Source: Pseudomonas sp. URIL14HWK12:I12 (GTDB lineage Bacteria > Pseudomonadota > Gammaproteobacteria > Pseudomonadales > Pseudomonadaceae). Taken from it: DNA of 64,000 bases. This document shows, piece after piece, positions 8,973-19,099 of the stretch. Under the pieces are notes generated by a model that saw nothing but the letters and a program-made list of their open reading frames with translations, ran no database searches and was not told the origin of the DNA. The translations under genes were made by a program, and so were the position numbers. Every line of letters starts with the position of its first letter. The first letter of the stretch is position 1. The DNA lies in NCBI RefSeq assembly GCF_003097135.1, contig NZ_QEQL01000001.1:1054001-1118000 (forward strand), in the 5' to 3' direction.

Positions 8973-10303
8973 TGCGCCAGCCCCTGAGCAACCGGTTGGG
9001 ATTGCTGTTTGCGGCCTGTACGGCATCGGTGTCGTTGCTGGCCGGCGTGTTGTTCACCCGGGCCAGCGAAACGCACTTTCTCGAACTGGACGAGCAACTG
9101 CTCAGCAGCCGGCTCCAAGCACTTGAACCGGTGCTGTCGGGCACGCATTCAGGCACGCTGGTGCAATCCCGCTCGCGCCTGCAAGCCGCGTTGGGCCATC
9201 AGGGCGACCTCAGCCTGCGAGTTCTAGGCCCCAGCGGCGAGCATTGGTTCGATGACCGGCCCGACCTTCCCGAGGCTGCGCCCTCGATCAGGTTGCAGCG
9301 GGTGCAGAGCGACGGCGTCGACTATCGGGTGCTGCAGCAGCCCGTGGGCACTGACGGCGCCACAGCCCAGTTGTGGCTCGACATCACCCACCACCAACAC
9401 TTCTTGGCACGGGTACAGCAATTGATCTGGTTGACCATGGCGCTCTCCGCGCTGGCGACCGCCCTGCTCGGCGCGTGGGCCGCACGGCGGGGGCTGCGCC
9501 CGCTGCGGCGCATGGGCGAAGTGGCGGCTGGGGTTTCAGCGCAGTCGCTGACCACGCGCCTGCCCGAGCACGCCTTGCCGGCAGAGCTCGCCGAAGTCGC
9601 CAGTGCCTTCAACGCCATGCTGGGGCGCCTGGAAGGCGCCTTCGAGCGGCTGTCGGGCTTCAGTGCCGACATCGCCCATGAGCTGCGCACGCCCCTATCC
9701 AACCTGCTTACCCACACCCAGGTGACCCTTAGCCAGCCAAGGGCGCTGGCCGAGTACCGTGAGGCGCTGCATGGCAACCTCGAGGAGTTGCAGCACCTGG
9801 CGCAACTGGTCAACGACATGCTGTTGCTGGCCAAGGCAGACAACGGCTTGTTGCCCACTCAAGCCGAGCCGCTGGCCCTGGAAGCGGAAGCCGATGCCTT
9901 GGTCGAGTATTACGCGCTGCTGGCTGAGGACGCCGGTGTGCAACTGCGCCGAACGGGCCATGGCCAAGCGCGGGCGGACCGCATGCTGTTGCGCCGCGCA
10001 TTGTCGAACCTGCTGGACAATGCCCTGCGTTTCACCCCTGAAGGCGGAAGCATCGTAGTGGATGTGGCAGACGGGCGGATGAGCGTGAGTAACAGCGGCG
10101 CGCCGATCTCACCTGAGCACTGCCACCGGGTGTTCGACCGGTTTTACCGTGCCGACACCGCCCGCAACGAGGGCGGCGCCGAGCATGCGGGCCTGGGGTT
10201 GGCGATCGCACGCTCGATTCTGCGTGCTCACGGTGGCGAGCTCGAGTGCGTGCCCTGGGCAGGCGGCGCCCGCTTCGAGCTCCGCTTGCCGCCTCACTCG
10301 TAA
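8972..10303 (+). CDS. Sensor histidine kinase, heavy-metal (CopS-like) type
   Basis: This 443-aa membrane kinase has TM1 at about 8-28, a periplasmic sensor region of about 120 residues and TM2 at about 150-172. A HAMP domain and a HisKA domain with phospho-acceptor His236 in ADIAHELRTPLSN follow. The HATPase_c domain ends in GLGLAIARSILRAHGG. It should phosphorylate the upstream response regulator in response to a periplasmic signal, probably a metal ion. A GTG at 8969 is an alternative start three bases upstream. The 3' end overlaps the convergent lolE gene by 10 nt, leaving no room for a separate terminator. Confidence 0.9.
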   Translation: MRQPLSNRLGLLFAACTASVSLLAGVLFTRASETHFLELDEQLLSSRLQALEPVLSGTHSGTLVQSRSRLQAALGHQGDLSLRVLGPSGEHWFDDRPDLPEAAPSIRLQRVQSDGVDYRVLQQPVGTDGATAQLWLDITHHQHFLARVQQLIWLTMALSALATALLGAWAARRGLRPLRRMGEVAAGVSAQSLTTRLPEHALPAELAEVASAFNAMLGRLEGAFERLSGFSADIAHELRTPLSNLLTHTQVTLSQPRALAEYREALHGNLEELQHLAQLVNDMLLLAKADNGLLPTQAEPLALEAEADALVEYYALLAEDAGVQLRRTGHGQARADRMLLRRALSNLLDNALRFTPEGGSIVVDVADGRMSVSNSGAPISPEHCHRVFDRFYRADTARNEGGAEHAGLGLAIARSILRAHGGELECVPWAGGARFELRLPPHS

Positions 10304-11538
10304 CGCAGCGCCTGGGCAGGCTCTACCTGTGCGGCACGCCAGGCCGGGTACAAGGTTGCCAGAAAGCTCATCACCAGCCCCGCAAAGCAGATCATGCCCA
10401 CATCGCTCCATTGCAGCTCGGAAGGCAAGTTGCTGATGAAATACACGTCGGAGGTAAAGATGTGCTGCCCGCTCACCCGCTCGAGCCAGCCGACGATCTG
10501 GCTGACATTGAGCGCGGCAACCACTCCGAGCACACCGCCGACCAGCGTGCCGACAACTCCGATCAGAGAGCCCTGCACCACGAAGATCCCCAGGATCTGC
10601 CGGGGCGTGGCGCCGATAGTGCGCAGGATGGCGATGTCAGTGCCTTTGTCGTTCACCACCATCACCAGCGTGGCGATGATGTTGAACGCCGCCACTGCGA
10701 CGATCATCAGCAACAGCAGGCCGATCATGGTCTTTTCCATCTTCATGGCGGCGAACAGGCTGCCTTGGGTGTGCGTCCAGTCGTCTGGGCGGTATTGGGG
10801 GCCCAGCCCTTGGGCCACTTGTTTGGCCACCTCCGGCGCCATCCACAGGTCGCGCACTTTGAGCCGTACGCTCTGCACCTGGTTCGGCGCCCAGTGCTGA
10901 AGGCTGGCGGCATCCTGCACGTTGATCAGGGCCAGGGTGCTGTCTAGCTCGGCGCCCACCCGGAAGATGCCTACCACGGTCAGGCGCTGCAGCCGCGGGG
11001 TGATGCCACCGGGCGCACTGCTGACCTCTGGCACGATCAGGGTGATGTTGTCGCCCGGTGCCAGGCGAAAGCGCCGGGCGGTGATGTCACCGATGACCAC
11101 GCCGAACTCGCCCGGCTTGAGCGCTTGCAGATCGCCGGCGACGATGTGCGACGCGGCGATCGATACCTTGCTCTCCTCACCGGGCTCGATGCCGCTGACC
11201 TGGATCGGCTGCATCGCGCCTTTGTAGGAAAACATGCCGTCGAGCTGGGTGAATGGCACCGCTGCCTGCACTTCAGGGTTCTTCAACGCGGCGGCGGCCA
11301 CCGGTTTCCAGTCGTCGAGCGGCGTGGTCGCCCCCACCGTGGCGTGAGGCACCATGCCGAGGATGCGTGAACTCATTTCGCGCTGAAAGCCGTTCATGAC
11401 CGACAGCACCACGATCATCGCGAGCACGCCCAGCGCCAAGCCGATCATCGAAGTCATGGAAATGAACGAGATGAAGTGGTTGCGCCGCTTGGCGCGGGTA
11501 TAGCGAGCGCCGATGAAGAAGATCAAGGGTCTGAACAT
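10294..11538 (-). CDS. lolE: Lipoprotein-releasing ABC transporter permease LolE
   Basis: Together with LolC and the ATPase LolD, LolE extracts lipoproteins from the inner membrane and hands them to LolA. The 414-residue protein has TM1 (about 25-50, motif [15 protein letters not shown]), a large periplasmic MacB-like domain (about 51-265), and three C-terminal membrane segments with the FtsX domain. It ends in [21 protein letters not shown] chose the ATG at 11538 (MFRPL), which matches the paralogous LolC start. It is the last gene of lolC-lolD-lolE; naming C and E follows the usual order of the operon and could be swapped. Confidence 0.92.
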   Translation of the reverse strand: MFRPLIFFIGARYTRAKRRNHFISFISMTSMIGLALGVLAMIVVLSVMNGFQREMSSRILGMVPHATVGATTPLDDWKPVAAAALKNPEVQAAVPFTQLDGMFSYKGAMQPIQVSGIEPGEESKVSIAASHIVAGDLQALKPGEFGVVIGDITARRFRLAPGDNITLIVPEVSSAPGGITPRLQRLTVVGIFRVGAELDSTLALINVQDAASLQHWAPNQVQSVRLKVRDLWMAPEVAKQVAQGLGPQYRPDDWTHTQGSLFAAMKMEKTMIGLLLLMIVAVAAFNIIATLVMVVNDKGTDIAILRTIGATPRQILGIFVVQGSLIGVVGTLVGGVLGVVAALNVSQIVGWLERVSGQHIFTSDVYFISNLPSELQWSDVGMICFAGLVMSFLATLYPAWRAAQVEPAQALRYE

Positions 11539-11551
11539 GAATGCCTCGGGA

Positions 11552-12235
11552 TCAGAGCGGGACCAGGTGGCCGTCGTCAAGCTTGAGCGTGCGGTCCATT
11601 TGCCCCGCCAGCGCCGGATCGTGGGTAACGACCAGGAAGGCGGTTTGCAGCGACTGGCTCAGTTCCAGCATCAACTCCTGGATACCTTGGGCAGTGTGCT
11701 GGTCGAGGTTCCCGGTGGGCTCATCGAGCATCACCAGCCCAGGGCGGTTCACCAAGGCGCGGGCGATCGCCACACGCTGGCGCTCGCCGCCGGAAAGCTC
11801 CGCCGGCTTGTGCGCCAGGCGATGGCCCAGGCCTACTCGCTCCAGCAGCGCCGTGGCGCGCTGGCGGGCTTCGGGAATGGCCACCTTGCCGATCAAAAGC
11901 GGCATGCAGACGTTTTCCAGCGCGGTGAATTCGGGCAACAGATGATGAAACTGGTACACGAAGCCCAAGGCGCGGTTACGCAGCAGGCCACGGTCGCGCT
12001 CGTTCAGTGCCGAGAGCTCCTCGCCCGCCAGCCAGACGCTCCCGCGGGTGGGGGTATCGAGGCCGCCCAGCAGGTTCAGCAAGGTACTTTTGCCCGAGCC
12101 GGAGCTGCCGACGATGGCCACTCGCTCGCCGGCACGCAGCTCCAGTTGCAGGTTGTGCAGCACCGTCACCGACGCCGGGCCCTCGTCGTAGGATTTGCCC
12201 AGGTTGCGGCAACTCAGCACGGCTTTATCGTTCAT
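11552..12235 (-). CDS. lolD: Lipoprotein-releasing ABC transporter ATPase LolD
   Basis: This ATP-binding subunit of the LolCDE lipoprotein exporter is 227 aa. It has Walker [10 protein letters not shown], the LolD-type Q-loop region [18 protein letters not shown], signature [15 protein letters not shown], Walker [13 protein letters not shown] and switch His in VVTHD. The FHHLLPEF motif separates LolD from other MacB-type ATPases. I place the start at the ATG of MNDKAVLSC (12235). An earlier ATG at 12250 adds five residues and overlaps the lolC stop. It sits between lolC and lolE in one transcription unit. Confidence 0.95.
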   Translation of the reverse strand: MNDKAVLSCRNLGKSYDEGPASVTVLHNLQLELRAGERVAIVGSSGSGKSTLLNLLGGLDTPTRGSVWLAGEELSALNERDRGLLRNRALGFVYQFHHLLPEFTALENVCMPLLIGKVAIPEARQRATALLERVGLGHRLAHKPAELSGGERQRVAIARALVNRPGLVMLDEPTGNLDQHTAQGIQELMLELSQSLQTAFLVVTHDPALAGQMDRTLKLDDGHLVPL

Positions 12236-12242
12236 GCGTGGC

Positions 12243-13490
12243 TCACTCATAGCGAAGCGCCTCTGCCGGTTGCGTGCGCGCTGCGCGCCAGGCCGGGTAG
12301 AGGGTGGCGAAGAAACTCAGCACCAACGCCGCGCCACAGACCAGGTAGACATCCTGGGCCATGACTTGCGAAGGGATGTAGTCGATGAAGTAGACGTCCG
12401 GGTTGAGGAATTTATGCCCGATCAGGTGCTCGAGGCCGGCAATGGCGCTGCTGACGTTGAGCGCGGCGAGAATGCCCAGCACGGCCCCTGCAGCCACGCC
12501 CACCACGCCGATCACCGTGCCCTGCACCATGAACACGCCCATTATCTGCCGGGGCGTCATGCCCAGTGTGCGCAGGATGGCAATGTCGCCGCGCTTGTCG
12601 TTGACCACCATCACCAGGGTCGAAATGATGTTGAACGCCGCCACCGCCACGATCAGCAGCAACAGCAGGCCGATCATGTTCTTCTCCATGCGGATGGCCT
12701 GGTAGAGGTTGCCGTGGGTGCGGGTCCAGTCGCGGGCGTAGTAGTCGCCCTGCAGCTGCGAGGCCAGCTTCGACGCCAGCCTGGGGGCCTGGAACAGGTC
12801 GTCGAACTTCAGGCGGATACCCTGCACCTGGCCAGGCTTCCAGCGATGGAGGCGGCCCAGGTCTTCGAGGTTGGTGACGCCCAGGTAGCCGTCGATCTCG
12901 CCGGCCCCGACGTGGAAGATGCCGGTGACGGTAAAGCGTTTCATGCGCGGGAACACACCGGCTGGGGTGATCGCCACCTCCGGAGCGACGAAGGTGACCT
13001 TGTCACCCACCTTGACCCCCAGCTTGCTGGCGGCCTTGTCACCGATCATGATGCCGAACTCCCCTGGGGCCAGATCGCTCAGCTTACCCTCGCGAATAAA
13101 GGCATCGATGATCGAAACCTTATCTTCCAGGCCAGGCTCTATACCGTTGAGCAGCACTTTCTGTACCTGCCCGTCGTGGGTGAGCAGGCCCTGCATCTGG
13201 GTGAAGGGCGCCACCGCAGCCACCTGCGGATTGGCCTGCACCTTGTTCGCCAGGGCCTGCCAGTCGTCGATGGGCGTAGGAGATTCGATGGTGGCGTGCG
13301 GGACCATGCCAAGCACGCGGGTACGCATTTCGCGATCGAAGCCGTTCATCACCGACAGCACGACGATCATGACCACCACGCCCAGGGCGAGGCCGATCAT
13401 GGAAGTCAGGGAAATGAACGACACGAAGTGGTTGCGACGCTTGGCGCGGGTGTAGCGAGCGCCGATGTAAACGAAAAGAGGTCTGAACAT
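12243..13490 (-). CDS. lolC: Lipoprotein-releasing ABC transporter permease LolC
   Basis: This 415-aa paralogue of the LolE protein 0.7 kb downstream shares the MFRPL start, the [10 protein letters not shown] segment, SMIGLALGV in TM1 and the C-terminal [22 protein letters not shown]1, a periplasmic MacB-like domain and three C-terminal TMs follow the LolC/E fold. In E. coli, LolC recruits LolA through a periplasmic hook; the corresponding loop is present but cannot be confirmed by eye. It is first in the lolCDE operon and divergent from a PilZ gene, with a 94-nt shared promoter region. Confidence 0.92.
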   Translation of the reverse strand: MFRPLFVYIGARYTRAKRRNHFVSFISLTSMIGLALGVVVMIVVLSVMNGFDREMRTRVLGMVPHATIESPTPIDDWQALANKVQANPQVAAVAPFTQMQGLLTHDGQVQKVLLNGIEPGLEDKVSIIDAFIREGKLSDLAPGEFGIMIGDKAASKLGVKVGDKVTFVAPEVAITPAGVFPRMKRFTVTGIFHVGAGEIDGYLGVTNLEDLGRLHRWKPGQVQGIRLKFDDLFQAPRLASKLASQLQGDYYARDWTRTHGNLYQAIRMEKNMIGLLLLLIVAVAAFNIISTLVMVVNDKRGDIAILRTLGMTPRQIMGVFMVQGTVIGVVGVAAGAVLGILAALNVSSAIAGLEHLIGHKFLNPDVYFIDYIPSQVMAQDVYLVCGAALVLSFFATLYPAWRAARTQPAEALRYE

Positions 13491-13584
13491 GTAAGGGCTT
13501 GTTCGCAGTGGTAGAGGTCGCCCGTGTGGCGTGGCTGCCCGCGCGATCTTACACTCGGACCATCACTGCCAGATTGGGTTCGCC

Positions 13585-14175
13585 ATGCAGACGACAGACG
13601 ACGCGGAACGCCGCGAATACTACCGCATCAGTGACCGGGTCGCACTGGAAATCACCCCCCATGAAACAGGTTTAACTCCTTCGGCCGAAGAGGCTTCGCG
13701 CCAGGCGCCGCTGTTCGCCATGCTGTGCGAGCTGCACCTGTCGGACTTCGAATCGCAACACCTGCTGCGCCAGGTCGGCGAAGGCAACCGTGCGCTGGCC
13801 GCCTTCCTGCGCGCGCAGAACAAACGTATCGACCTGCTCACCCAAGTGATGGCGCAATCGATACTGGGCAGCATCGGCGAACCTCAACCGGTAGTGCTGT
13901 CGGAAGCGGGCCTGGAATTCAGCTACCCGCGGCCCTTGGCCGAAGCCAGCACGCTGGATGTCAGGATGGCGTTGATGCCCCAGGCACTGGGGGTCATGTT
14001 GCGCGCCCGCGTGGTGCGCTGCGACGCCAATGCCGCAGGAAGCTTCGATGTGGGCGTCGAGTTCGAGAACTCTACCGATGCACAGCGCCAATTACTGGCG
14101 CGCTATGTCTTGCAGCATCAGGCCGCCGAGCGTAGAAAGCTCAACGAGACCCAGGCGCTTCAGGCCACCTCTTGA
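13585..14175 (+). CDS. PilZ-domain protein with N-terminal helical module
   Basis: The 196-residue protein starts with MQTTDDAERREYYRISD, where RREYYR is the Arg-containing c-di-GMP-binding segment. A helical region (about 40-105) precedes a C-terminal beta-rich half, FSYPRPLAEASTLDVRM through FDVGVEFEN, typical of the PilZ barrel. The D-x-S-x-x-G motif is degenerate: the place where it is expected reads LSEAGLEFSY, so c-di-GMP binding is uncertain. It is separate from the PilZ protein at 5.9 kb. It is divergent from lolC and 34 nt upstream of a glycerophosphodiesterase, with which it may be co-transcribed. Confidence 0.8.
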   Translation: MQTTDDAERREYYRISDRVALEITPHETGLTPSAEEASRQAPLFAMLCELHLSDFESQHLLRQVGEGNRALAAFLRAQNKRIDLLTQVMAQSILGSIGEPQPVVLSEAGLEFSYPRPLAEASTLDVRMALMPQALGVMLRARVVRCDANAAGSFDVGVEFENSTDAQRQLLARYVLQHQAAERRKLNETQALQATS

Positions 14176-14209
14176 GCGCTGCCCTTCCCTCCCGCGACAA
14201 GGACTGATC

Positions 14210-14932
14210 GTGACCCTTCTCTACGGCCACCGGGGCGCCAAAGGCGAAGCCCCTGAGAATACCCTCGCCAGCTTCCAGCAGTGCCTGAGCCACGGCGTAA
14301 CGCGCTGCGAGCTCGACCTGCATCTGTCGCGCGACGGCGAACTGATGGTAATCCACGACCCGACGCTGCAGCGCACCACAGAACGCCGCGGCAAAGTGGC
14401 CGCCTACACCGCCGCCGAGCTGAACACGATGGACGCACGCAAAGGCGGGCCAGGCTGGCGCAGCCCCTGCCCGATCCCGACGCTTGAGCAGCTGTTCGAG
14501 GCCTGCCCATTCGAGCATTGGCAGTTGGAAGTCAAAAGTGCGTCTCGGGTGCGGGCTACCACCACCGTGCTGGCGATTCGCGAAATGGCCCAGCGCCACG
14601 GCCTGCTGGGCAAAGTGACCATCACCTCAAGCTCGCGTGTGGTCTTGCGCGCGGCCCAGGAGCTGGTGCCGGACATCAGCCGCGGCCTGGTCGCCGAATA
14701 CGCGTGGCTCGACCCTTTGAAAGTCGCCCAAAGCTACGGCTGCGAGCTGTTGGCATTGAACTGGACGCTGTGCACGCCAGAGCGCCTGCACAAGGCCCAG
14801 CGCCAGGGGCTGCATGTGTCGGTGTGGACCGTGAACGAGCCAGCGCTGATGCGCCGGCTCGCCGATTTCGGCGCAGACAGCCTGATCACAGACTTTCCCG
14901 GTTTGGCCAGCGCCACCCTCGGGAATCGCTGA
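14210..14932 (+). CDS. Glycerophosphodiester phosphodiesterase
   Basis: It hydrolyses glycerophosphodiesters to glycerol-3-phosphate and an alcohol. The 240-aa TIM-barrel has the family signature YGHRGAKGEAPENT (His7, Glu13), CELDLHLSRDG (Glu34, Asp36) and VIHDPTLQRTT (His49). There is no signal peptide, so it is the cytoplasmic UgpQ type. I chose the GTG at 14210 because AAGGA precedes it and the barrel begins at once. The frame stays open upstream through the PilZ gene, but only as an overlapping shadow. The C-terminal motif SVWTVNEP is also typical. Confidence 0.92.
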   Translation: MTLLYGHRGAKGEAPENTLASFQQCLSHGVTRCELDLHLSRDGELMVIHDPTLQRTTERRGKVAAYTAAELNTMDARKGGPGWRSPCPIPTLEQLFEACPFEHWQLEVKSASRVRATTTVLAIREMAQRHGLLGKVTITSSSRVVLRAAQELVPDISRGLVAEYAWLDPLKVAQSYGCELLALNWTLCTPERLHKAQRQGLHVSVWTVNEPALMRRLADFGADSLITDFPGLASATLGNR

Positions 14933-14941
14933 GGGGCCCCT

Positions 14942-14970
14942 CTCCGGCTGGCTCAGGCCGCCAGCCGGAG
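14942..14970. terminator. Convergent hairpin between the glycerophosphodiesterase gene and sthA
   Basis: An 11-bp perfect stem, CTCCGGCTGGC with GCCAGCCGGAG, surrounds a 7-nt loop between two convergent stops. No T-run follows on either strand, so it may act as a stabiliser or a weak terminator. Confidence 0.55.
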
Positions 14971-14974
14971 CCGC

Positions 14975-16369
14975 TCAAAAAAGCCGGTTGAGCCCGTCGT
15001 ATGCGGCCACCCGATAGGCTTCGGCCATGGTCGGGTAGTTGAAGGTCGTGTTGACGAAGTACTTGAGCGTGTTCTGCTCACCCGGCTGGTTCATGATCGC
15101 CTGGCCGATGTGCACGATCTCCGATGCCTGGTCGCCGAAGCAGTGCACGCCAAGCACCTCCAGGGTTTCGCGGTGGAAGAGGATCTTCAGCATGCCCACC
15201 GGCTCATCGGAGATCTGCGCGCGCGCCATACCCTTGAAGAACGCCTTGCCCACTTCGTAGGGCACTTTGGCCTGGGTCAGCTCACTCTCGTTCTTGCCCA
15301 GCGAACTGATCTCCGGGATGGTGTAGATGCCGGTCGGCACATCGTTGACGAAACGCCAGCTGCCGTTCTCTACAATGCTACCCGAGGCCGAGCGGCCCTG
15401 GTCGTACGCCGCACTGGCCAGGCTCGGCCAGCCGATCACATCGCCAGCCCCGTAAATGTTCGGGACACTGGTGCGGTAAGCCTCGTCGACGTCGATCTGG
15501 CCGCGGCTGTTGGTCTTCACGCCGATGTTCTCAAGGCCGAGGCGGTCGGTATTGCCGGTGCGGCCGTTACACCAGAGCAAGGCATCGCCCTTGATCTTCT
15601 TGCCGGATTTCAGGTGCAGCACCACGCCGTGCTCCATGCCCTCGACCCGCTCGTACTCCTCGGTGTGGCGCACCATCACGTTGTTGTTGCTGAAGTGGTA
15701 GCTCAGGGCCTGGGAGATTTCCGAATCCAGGAAGCTGAGCAACTGGTCACGGGTGTCGACCAGCTCCACCAGCACGCCAAGGCCGCTGAAGATCGAGGCG
15801 TATTCGCAGCCGATCACCCCGGCGCCATAGATGATGATCTTGCGTGGAGTGTGAGTCAGGCCAAGGATGGTATCGCTGTCGTAGATGCGGTCGTGTGTGA
15901 AGTCGATATCGACGGGGCGATAAGGGCGCGAGCCGGTGGCGATGACGATCTGGTTGGCAACCAGGCGCTCCTGCGCGCCGTTGGCGCAGACCACGCTGAC
16001 GGTCTGCTCGTCCTCGAAGCTGCCGGTGCCGAAGAACACATCGACCCGGTTGCGCGCATAGTAGCTGGTACGCGAGGCCACCTGCTTGGCGATCACCCGC
16101 TCGGCGCTGCGCAGCACATCGGGAAACGAGAACCAGCGAGGCTCGCCGATGGCGCGGAACATCGGGTTGGTGTTGAACTGGATGATCTGCTTGACCGAAT
16201 GGCGCAACGCCTTGGACGGAATGGTACCCAGGTGGGTGCAGTTGCCGCCGACCTGGCGGCGGCTGTCGACCATGGCGACCTTGCGCCCGGCCTTGGCGGC
16301 GTTCATGGCCGCGCCCTCACCTGCCGGGCCTGAACCCAGCACCACTACGTCGTAGTTATAGACAGCCAT
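14975..16369 (-). CDS. sthA: Soluble pyridine nucleotide transhydrogenase SthA
   Basis: SthA is a cytoplasmic FAD enzyme that moves hydride between NADPH and NAD+, balancing reducing power. The 464-residue protein has the FAD-binding [10 protein letters not shown] (12-21) and a second Rossmann motif in the NAD domain ([13 protein letters not shown]). The active-site segment [16 protein letters not shown] has Thr where disulfide reductases have the second redox Cys; this is normal for SthA and explains why it is not a lipoamide or glutathione reductase. The C-terminal interface domain ends in [20 protein letters not shown]. It appears to be a single gene. Confidence 0.97.
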   Translation of the reverse strand: MAVYNYDVVVLGSGPAGEGAAMNAAKAGRKVAMVDSRRQVGGNCTHLGTIPSKALRHSVKQIIQFNTNPMFRAIGEPRWFSFPDVLRSAERVIAKQVASRTSYYARNRVDVFFGTGSFEDEQTVSVVCANGAQERLVANQIVIATGSRPYRPVDIDFTHDRIYDSDTILGLTHTPRKIIIYGAGVIGCEYASIFSGLGVLVELVDTRDQLLSFLDSEISQALSYHFSNNNVMVRHTEEYERVEGMEHGVVLHLKSGKKIKGDALLWCNGRTGNTDRLGLENIGVKTNSRGQIDVDEAYRTSVPNIYGAGDVIGWPSLASAAYDQGRSASGSIVENGSWRFVNDVPTGIYTIPEISSLGKNESELTQAKVPYEVGKAFFKGMARAQISDEPVGMLKILFHRETLEVLGVHCFGDQASEIVHIGQAIMNQPGEQNTLKYFVNTTFNYPTMAEAYRVAAYDGLNRLF

Positions 16370-16739
16370 GCGTACTCCTCAGAACAGGCCCTGGCGCGCG
16401 GTTTGCGCCGGGCTTCACATGCCACGGGCGGCATTCAATTAAAGCTGGCTTGTGCATTTTAATGAACAGCGATTGACGCGCACATTAACCCTTGGTCGAC
16501 AGAAATGCCATTTCTACCTGCGACAACACGCCACGGGATTGTGCTTCAGGCCTCATGGCAGAGCACCGCCGAACGGATTGCGCTTGCTCGTCGAGCGCTA
16601 TACACATATCGTTACAATTACCGTCGATCAGCGTTGTCGCAAACGCGCCGTCGCAAACGCGCGTAAACGCGCACCGGCCTATCGGGCCGTCTGGTTCAGG
16701 GATCCGAGCCTGCCAAATAACTACAAACAAGGTGCATTC
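16370..16739. promoter_or_regulatory. 370-nt gene-free divergent region, sthA / MFS carrier
   Basis: I see no convincing gene here. It must hold the sthA promoter (leftward) and the MFS promoter (rightward). A TTGCGC...TATACA pair (16578-16604) has only 15-bp spacing and is a weak promoter candidate. The segment near the MFS gene carries three AAACGCG repeats, listed separately. AAGGTG, 8 nt before the ATG at 16740, is a good ribosome-binding site. Confidence 0.5.
16636..16671 (+). repeat. Three short direct repeats with AAACGCG core
   Basis: GTCGCAAACGCG occurs at 16636-16647 and again at 16650-16661. A related CGCGTAAACGCG lies at 16660-16671. The cores start at 16641, 16655 and 16665. They sit about 70 nt before the MFS start codon, a plausible place for a regulator site. 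Confidence 0.5.
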
Positions 16740-18029
16740 ATGGCCTCTACCACCGGCAAGGGCAAAGCGATCTTTCGCGTTGTCAGCGGCAACTTCCTCG
16801 AAATGTTCGACTTCATGGTGTATGGCTACTACGCCACCGCCATTGCCAAGGCGTTCTTCCCCTCCGACGATGCATTCGCCTCGCTGATGCTTTCACTGGC
16901 CACCTTCGGGGCTGGCTTTCTCATGCGCCCGCTGGGTGCGATCTTTCTCGGGGCCTACATCGACAAGCATGGCCGCCGCCAAGGCCTGATCGTGACACTG
17001 GCGATGATGGCTGCCGGTACGTTGCTGATCGCGCTGGTACCCGGGTATGCGACCTTGGGCGTCGCTGCACCGCTGTTGGTGCTGTTTGGCCGCTTGCTCC
17101 AGGGCTTCTCCGCGGGCGTAGAGCTGGGCGGTGTGTCGGTTTACCTCTCGGAGATCGCCACGCCGGGCCGCAAAGGTTTCTTCGTCAGCTGGCAGTCGGC
17201 CAGCCAACAAGTGGCCGTGGTGTTCGCCGGCCTGCTGGGCGTGGCGCTGAATCACTGGCTCACCCCCGAAGACATGACCCATTGGGGCTGGCGTGTACCG
17301 TTTTTGGTCGGCTGCGCCATCGTCCCGGCGATTTTCATCATTCGCCGTTCGCTGGAAGAAACGCCAGAGTTCGAAGCGCGTACCCATCGCCCAAGCTTCT
17401 CGCAAGTGATGCGGTCGATCGGCCAGAACTTCGGCCTGGTGATCGCCGGGATGGCCATGGTCGTGATGACCACCGTGTCGTTCTACCTGATCACTGCCTA
17501 TACCCCGACCTTCGGCAAGACCGTGCTCCACCTGACCGACCTGGACGCGCTGCTGGTGACCGTGTGCGTGGGTATCTCCAACTTCATCTGGCTGCCTGTG
17601 ATGGGTGCGGTGTCCGACCGCATCGGCCGCAAGCCGCTGCTGTTGACCACTACCATCCTGGCGATCCTGACCGCCTACCCGCTGTTGTCCTGGCTGACCA
17701 GCTCGCCGAGCTTCGGCCACTTGTTGATGGTCGAGCTGTGGCTGTCGTTCCTCTATGGTTCCTACAACGGCGCGATGGTAGTAGCACTGACCGAGGTGAT
17801 GCCGCGTGACGTGCGCACCACCGGCTTCTCGCTGGCCTACAGCCTGGCGACGGCAACCTTCGGTGGGTTCACCCCAGCGGCCTGCACCTGGCTGATCCAC
17901 ACCCTGGCCAACGATGCAGCACCGGGCCTGTGGCTCAGCGGTGCCGCGGTGATGGGGTTGATCGCGACCCTGGTGCTGTTCCGCGGCAACCGCCACCAGC
18001 TGCGCATGAGCGACCCTGCCAACGCATAA
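16740..18029 (+). CDS. MFS transporter, citrate/tricarballylate-proton symporter type (MHS family)
   Basis: This 429-aa inner-membrane carrier has 12 predicted membrane segments. It opens with [19 protein letters not shown] and has the MFS signature loop [10 protein letters not shown] between TM2 and TM3. [12 protein letters not shown] and [11 protein letters not shown] are further hallmarks of the metabolite:H+ symporter group, and the overall pattern is closest to CitA/TcuC citrate carriers. The ATG at 16740 has a good Shine-Dalgarno sequence; the open frame upstream to 16452 lies in the promoter region. It converges with a LysR gene, beyond which lie a dicarboxylate-type symporter, an exported lyase and a porin, so the block looks devoted to organic acids. 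The substrate is inferred, not shown. Confidence 0.85.
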   Translation: MASTTGKGKAIFRVVSGNFLEMFDFMVYGYYATAIAKAFFPSDDAFASLMLSLATFGAGFLMRPLGAIFLGAYIDKHGRRQGLIVTLAMMAAGTLLIALVPGYATLGVAAPLLVLFGRLLQGFSAGVELGGVSVYLSEIATPGRKGFFVSWQSASQQVAVVFAGLLGVALNHWLTPEDMTHWGWRVPFLVGCAIVPAIFIIRRSLEETPEFEARTHRPSFSQVMRSIGQNFGLVIAGMAMVVMTTVSFYLITAYTPTFGKTVLHLTDLDALLVTVCVGISNFIWLPVMGAVSDRIGRKPLLLTTTILAILTAYPLLSWLTSSPSFGHLLMVELWLSFLYGSYNGAMVVALTEVMPRDVRTTGFSLAYSLATATFGGFTPAACTWLIHTLANDAAPGLWLSGAAVMGLIATLVLFRGNRHQLRMSDPANA

Positions 18030-18049
18030 GCCTCACAAGCGGCCGATAA

Positions 18050-18091
18050 CACCACTGCCAGTCAGCTTCGCTGCCTGGCAGTGGTGCTTTT
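18050..18091 (+). terminator. Rho-independent terminator after the citrate-type carrier
   Basis: A 12-bp perfect stem, CACCACTGCCAG (18050-18061) with CTGGCAGTGGTG (18075-18086), is followed by CTTTT. The hairpin overlaps the last codons of the convergent LysR gene. Confidence 0.8.
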
Positions 18092-19033
18092 GCGGGCCGC
18101 AACATCTACCGGCCAGCGCCGGCCACACAACTCCCTTGCCAATGCAATGAAATTGCGCAGCGGCGGCAACTGGTTGAAGCCACGGCACACCAGCGTGATT
18201 GGAGCCTGCAGCCGTGGCCGTGCATCGGCAATGGGGCAGTACACGACGCTGCCTTTGTGCACATCCCGCATCGAGGCGGGCACGATGGACACCCCCGCCC
18301 CCGCCGCGACCAGGCTGACGTTGGTCAGCATGCGCTCCACCTCGAAGGCGATCCGCGGGTTGAAGCCAGCGTGCTGGCATGCCTTGATCAAATTGGCGTA
18401 CATACCCGGCGCACCGGGCCTGCGCACCAGAATGAAATCCTCCTCGGCCAGGGCCTTCAGCGAAATCGCCGGAGCGTCTTCACCGGGCGCGTACCCGTCG
18501 ATCAACCGGTGGCCCAGCGGCAGGGTCAGCAGCATTTCTTCATTGAGCAAACGGTGGAACTCGATGCCAGGGTGTTGGCTCACCGGGGCCCGCAGGATGC
18601 CCACCTCCACCGTGCCCTCAATGGCAGCGTCGGTGAGCGCTTGCGCGCTGCCTTCCCTGAGCGAGACCGCCACCCCCGCAAAGCGCTCACGGTACGCACG
18701 GATGATTCGCGGGATCAACGGGTGGGCCGCTGCAGAGCTGGTCAACCCCACGGCCAACTGGCCTTCGATGCCTTGGGCGGCGCGCGCCGCCTTCCGCGCG
18801 CCCTCTTCCACACGGGCGAGGATCCCGCGCGCCTCATTGAGGAACACCTCACCGCCCGCCGTCAGGTCCACGCCCTTGGGGTGGCGCTTGAACAGCTTGA
18901 AGCCCAGTTCGTCTTCCAGCGCGCGGATCTGCTGGCTCAAGGGCGGCTGCTGGATATTGAGCCGTGCAGCAGCCCGGGTGAAATGCCGCTCCTCGGCCAC
19001 CATCACGAAATAACGCAGATGACGCAGCTCCAT
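18062..19033 (-). CDS. LysR-family transcriptional regulator
   Basis: The 323-residue LysR-type regulator has the N-terminal winged helix-turn-helix (MELRHLRYFVMVAEERHFTR, then LNIQQPPLSQQIRALEDELG). The co-inducer-binding domain spans about 90-305. The HTH resembles the BenM/CatM-like group that senses organic or aromatic acids. I start at MELRHL (19033), nine bases inside the open frame. It is divergent from the dicarboxylate-type symporter with 66 nt between the starts, so it most likely regulates that gene. The lyase/porin operon and the citrate carrier may also be targets. Its C-terminal codons form part of the carrier's terminator. Confidence 0.9.
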   Translation of the reverse strand: MELRHLRYFVMVAEERHFTRAAARLNIQQPPLSQQIRALEDELGFKLFKRHPKGVDLTAGGEVFLNEARGILARVEEGARKAARAAQGIEGQLAVGLTSSAAAHPLIPRIIRAYRERFAGVAVSLREGSAQALTDAAIEGTVEVGILRAPVSQHPGIEFHRLLNEEMLLTLPLGHRLIDGYAPGEDAPAISLKALAEEDFILVRRPGAPGMYANLIKACQHAGFNPRIAFEVERMLTNVSLVAAGAGVSIVPASMRDVHKGSVVYCPIADARPRLQAPITLVCRGFNQLPPLRNFIALARELCGRRWPVDVAARKSTTARQRS

Positions 19034-19099
19034 GGTGAACAATCCTGCAACAAGGTTTTAAGATGGCCGCACAATAACCACAACATCAGCGGAACGTCG

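Noticed and set aside
8292..10303. Firm assignment of the two-component pair as copper-specific CopRS
   Set aside because: Only subfamily resemblance supports it; no copper genes are adjacent, so I left the gene symbols empty.
18257..19099. In-frame plus-strand extension of the DAACS carrier to 681 aa
   Set aside because: The first 281 codons are antisense to the LysR gene and have no membrane-protein character; the carrier starts at 19100.
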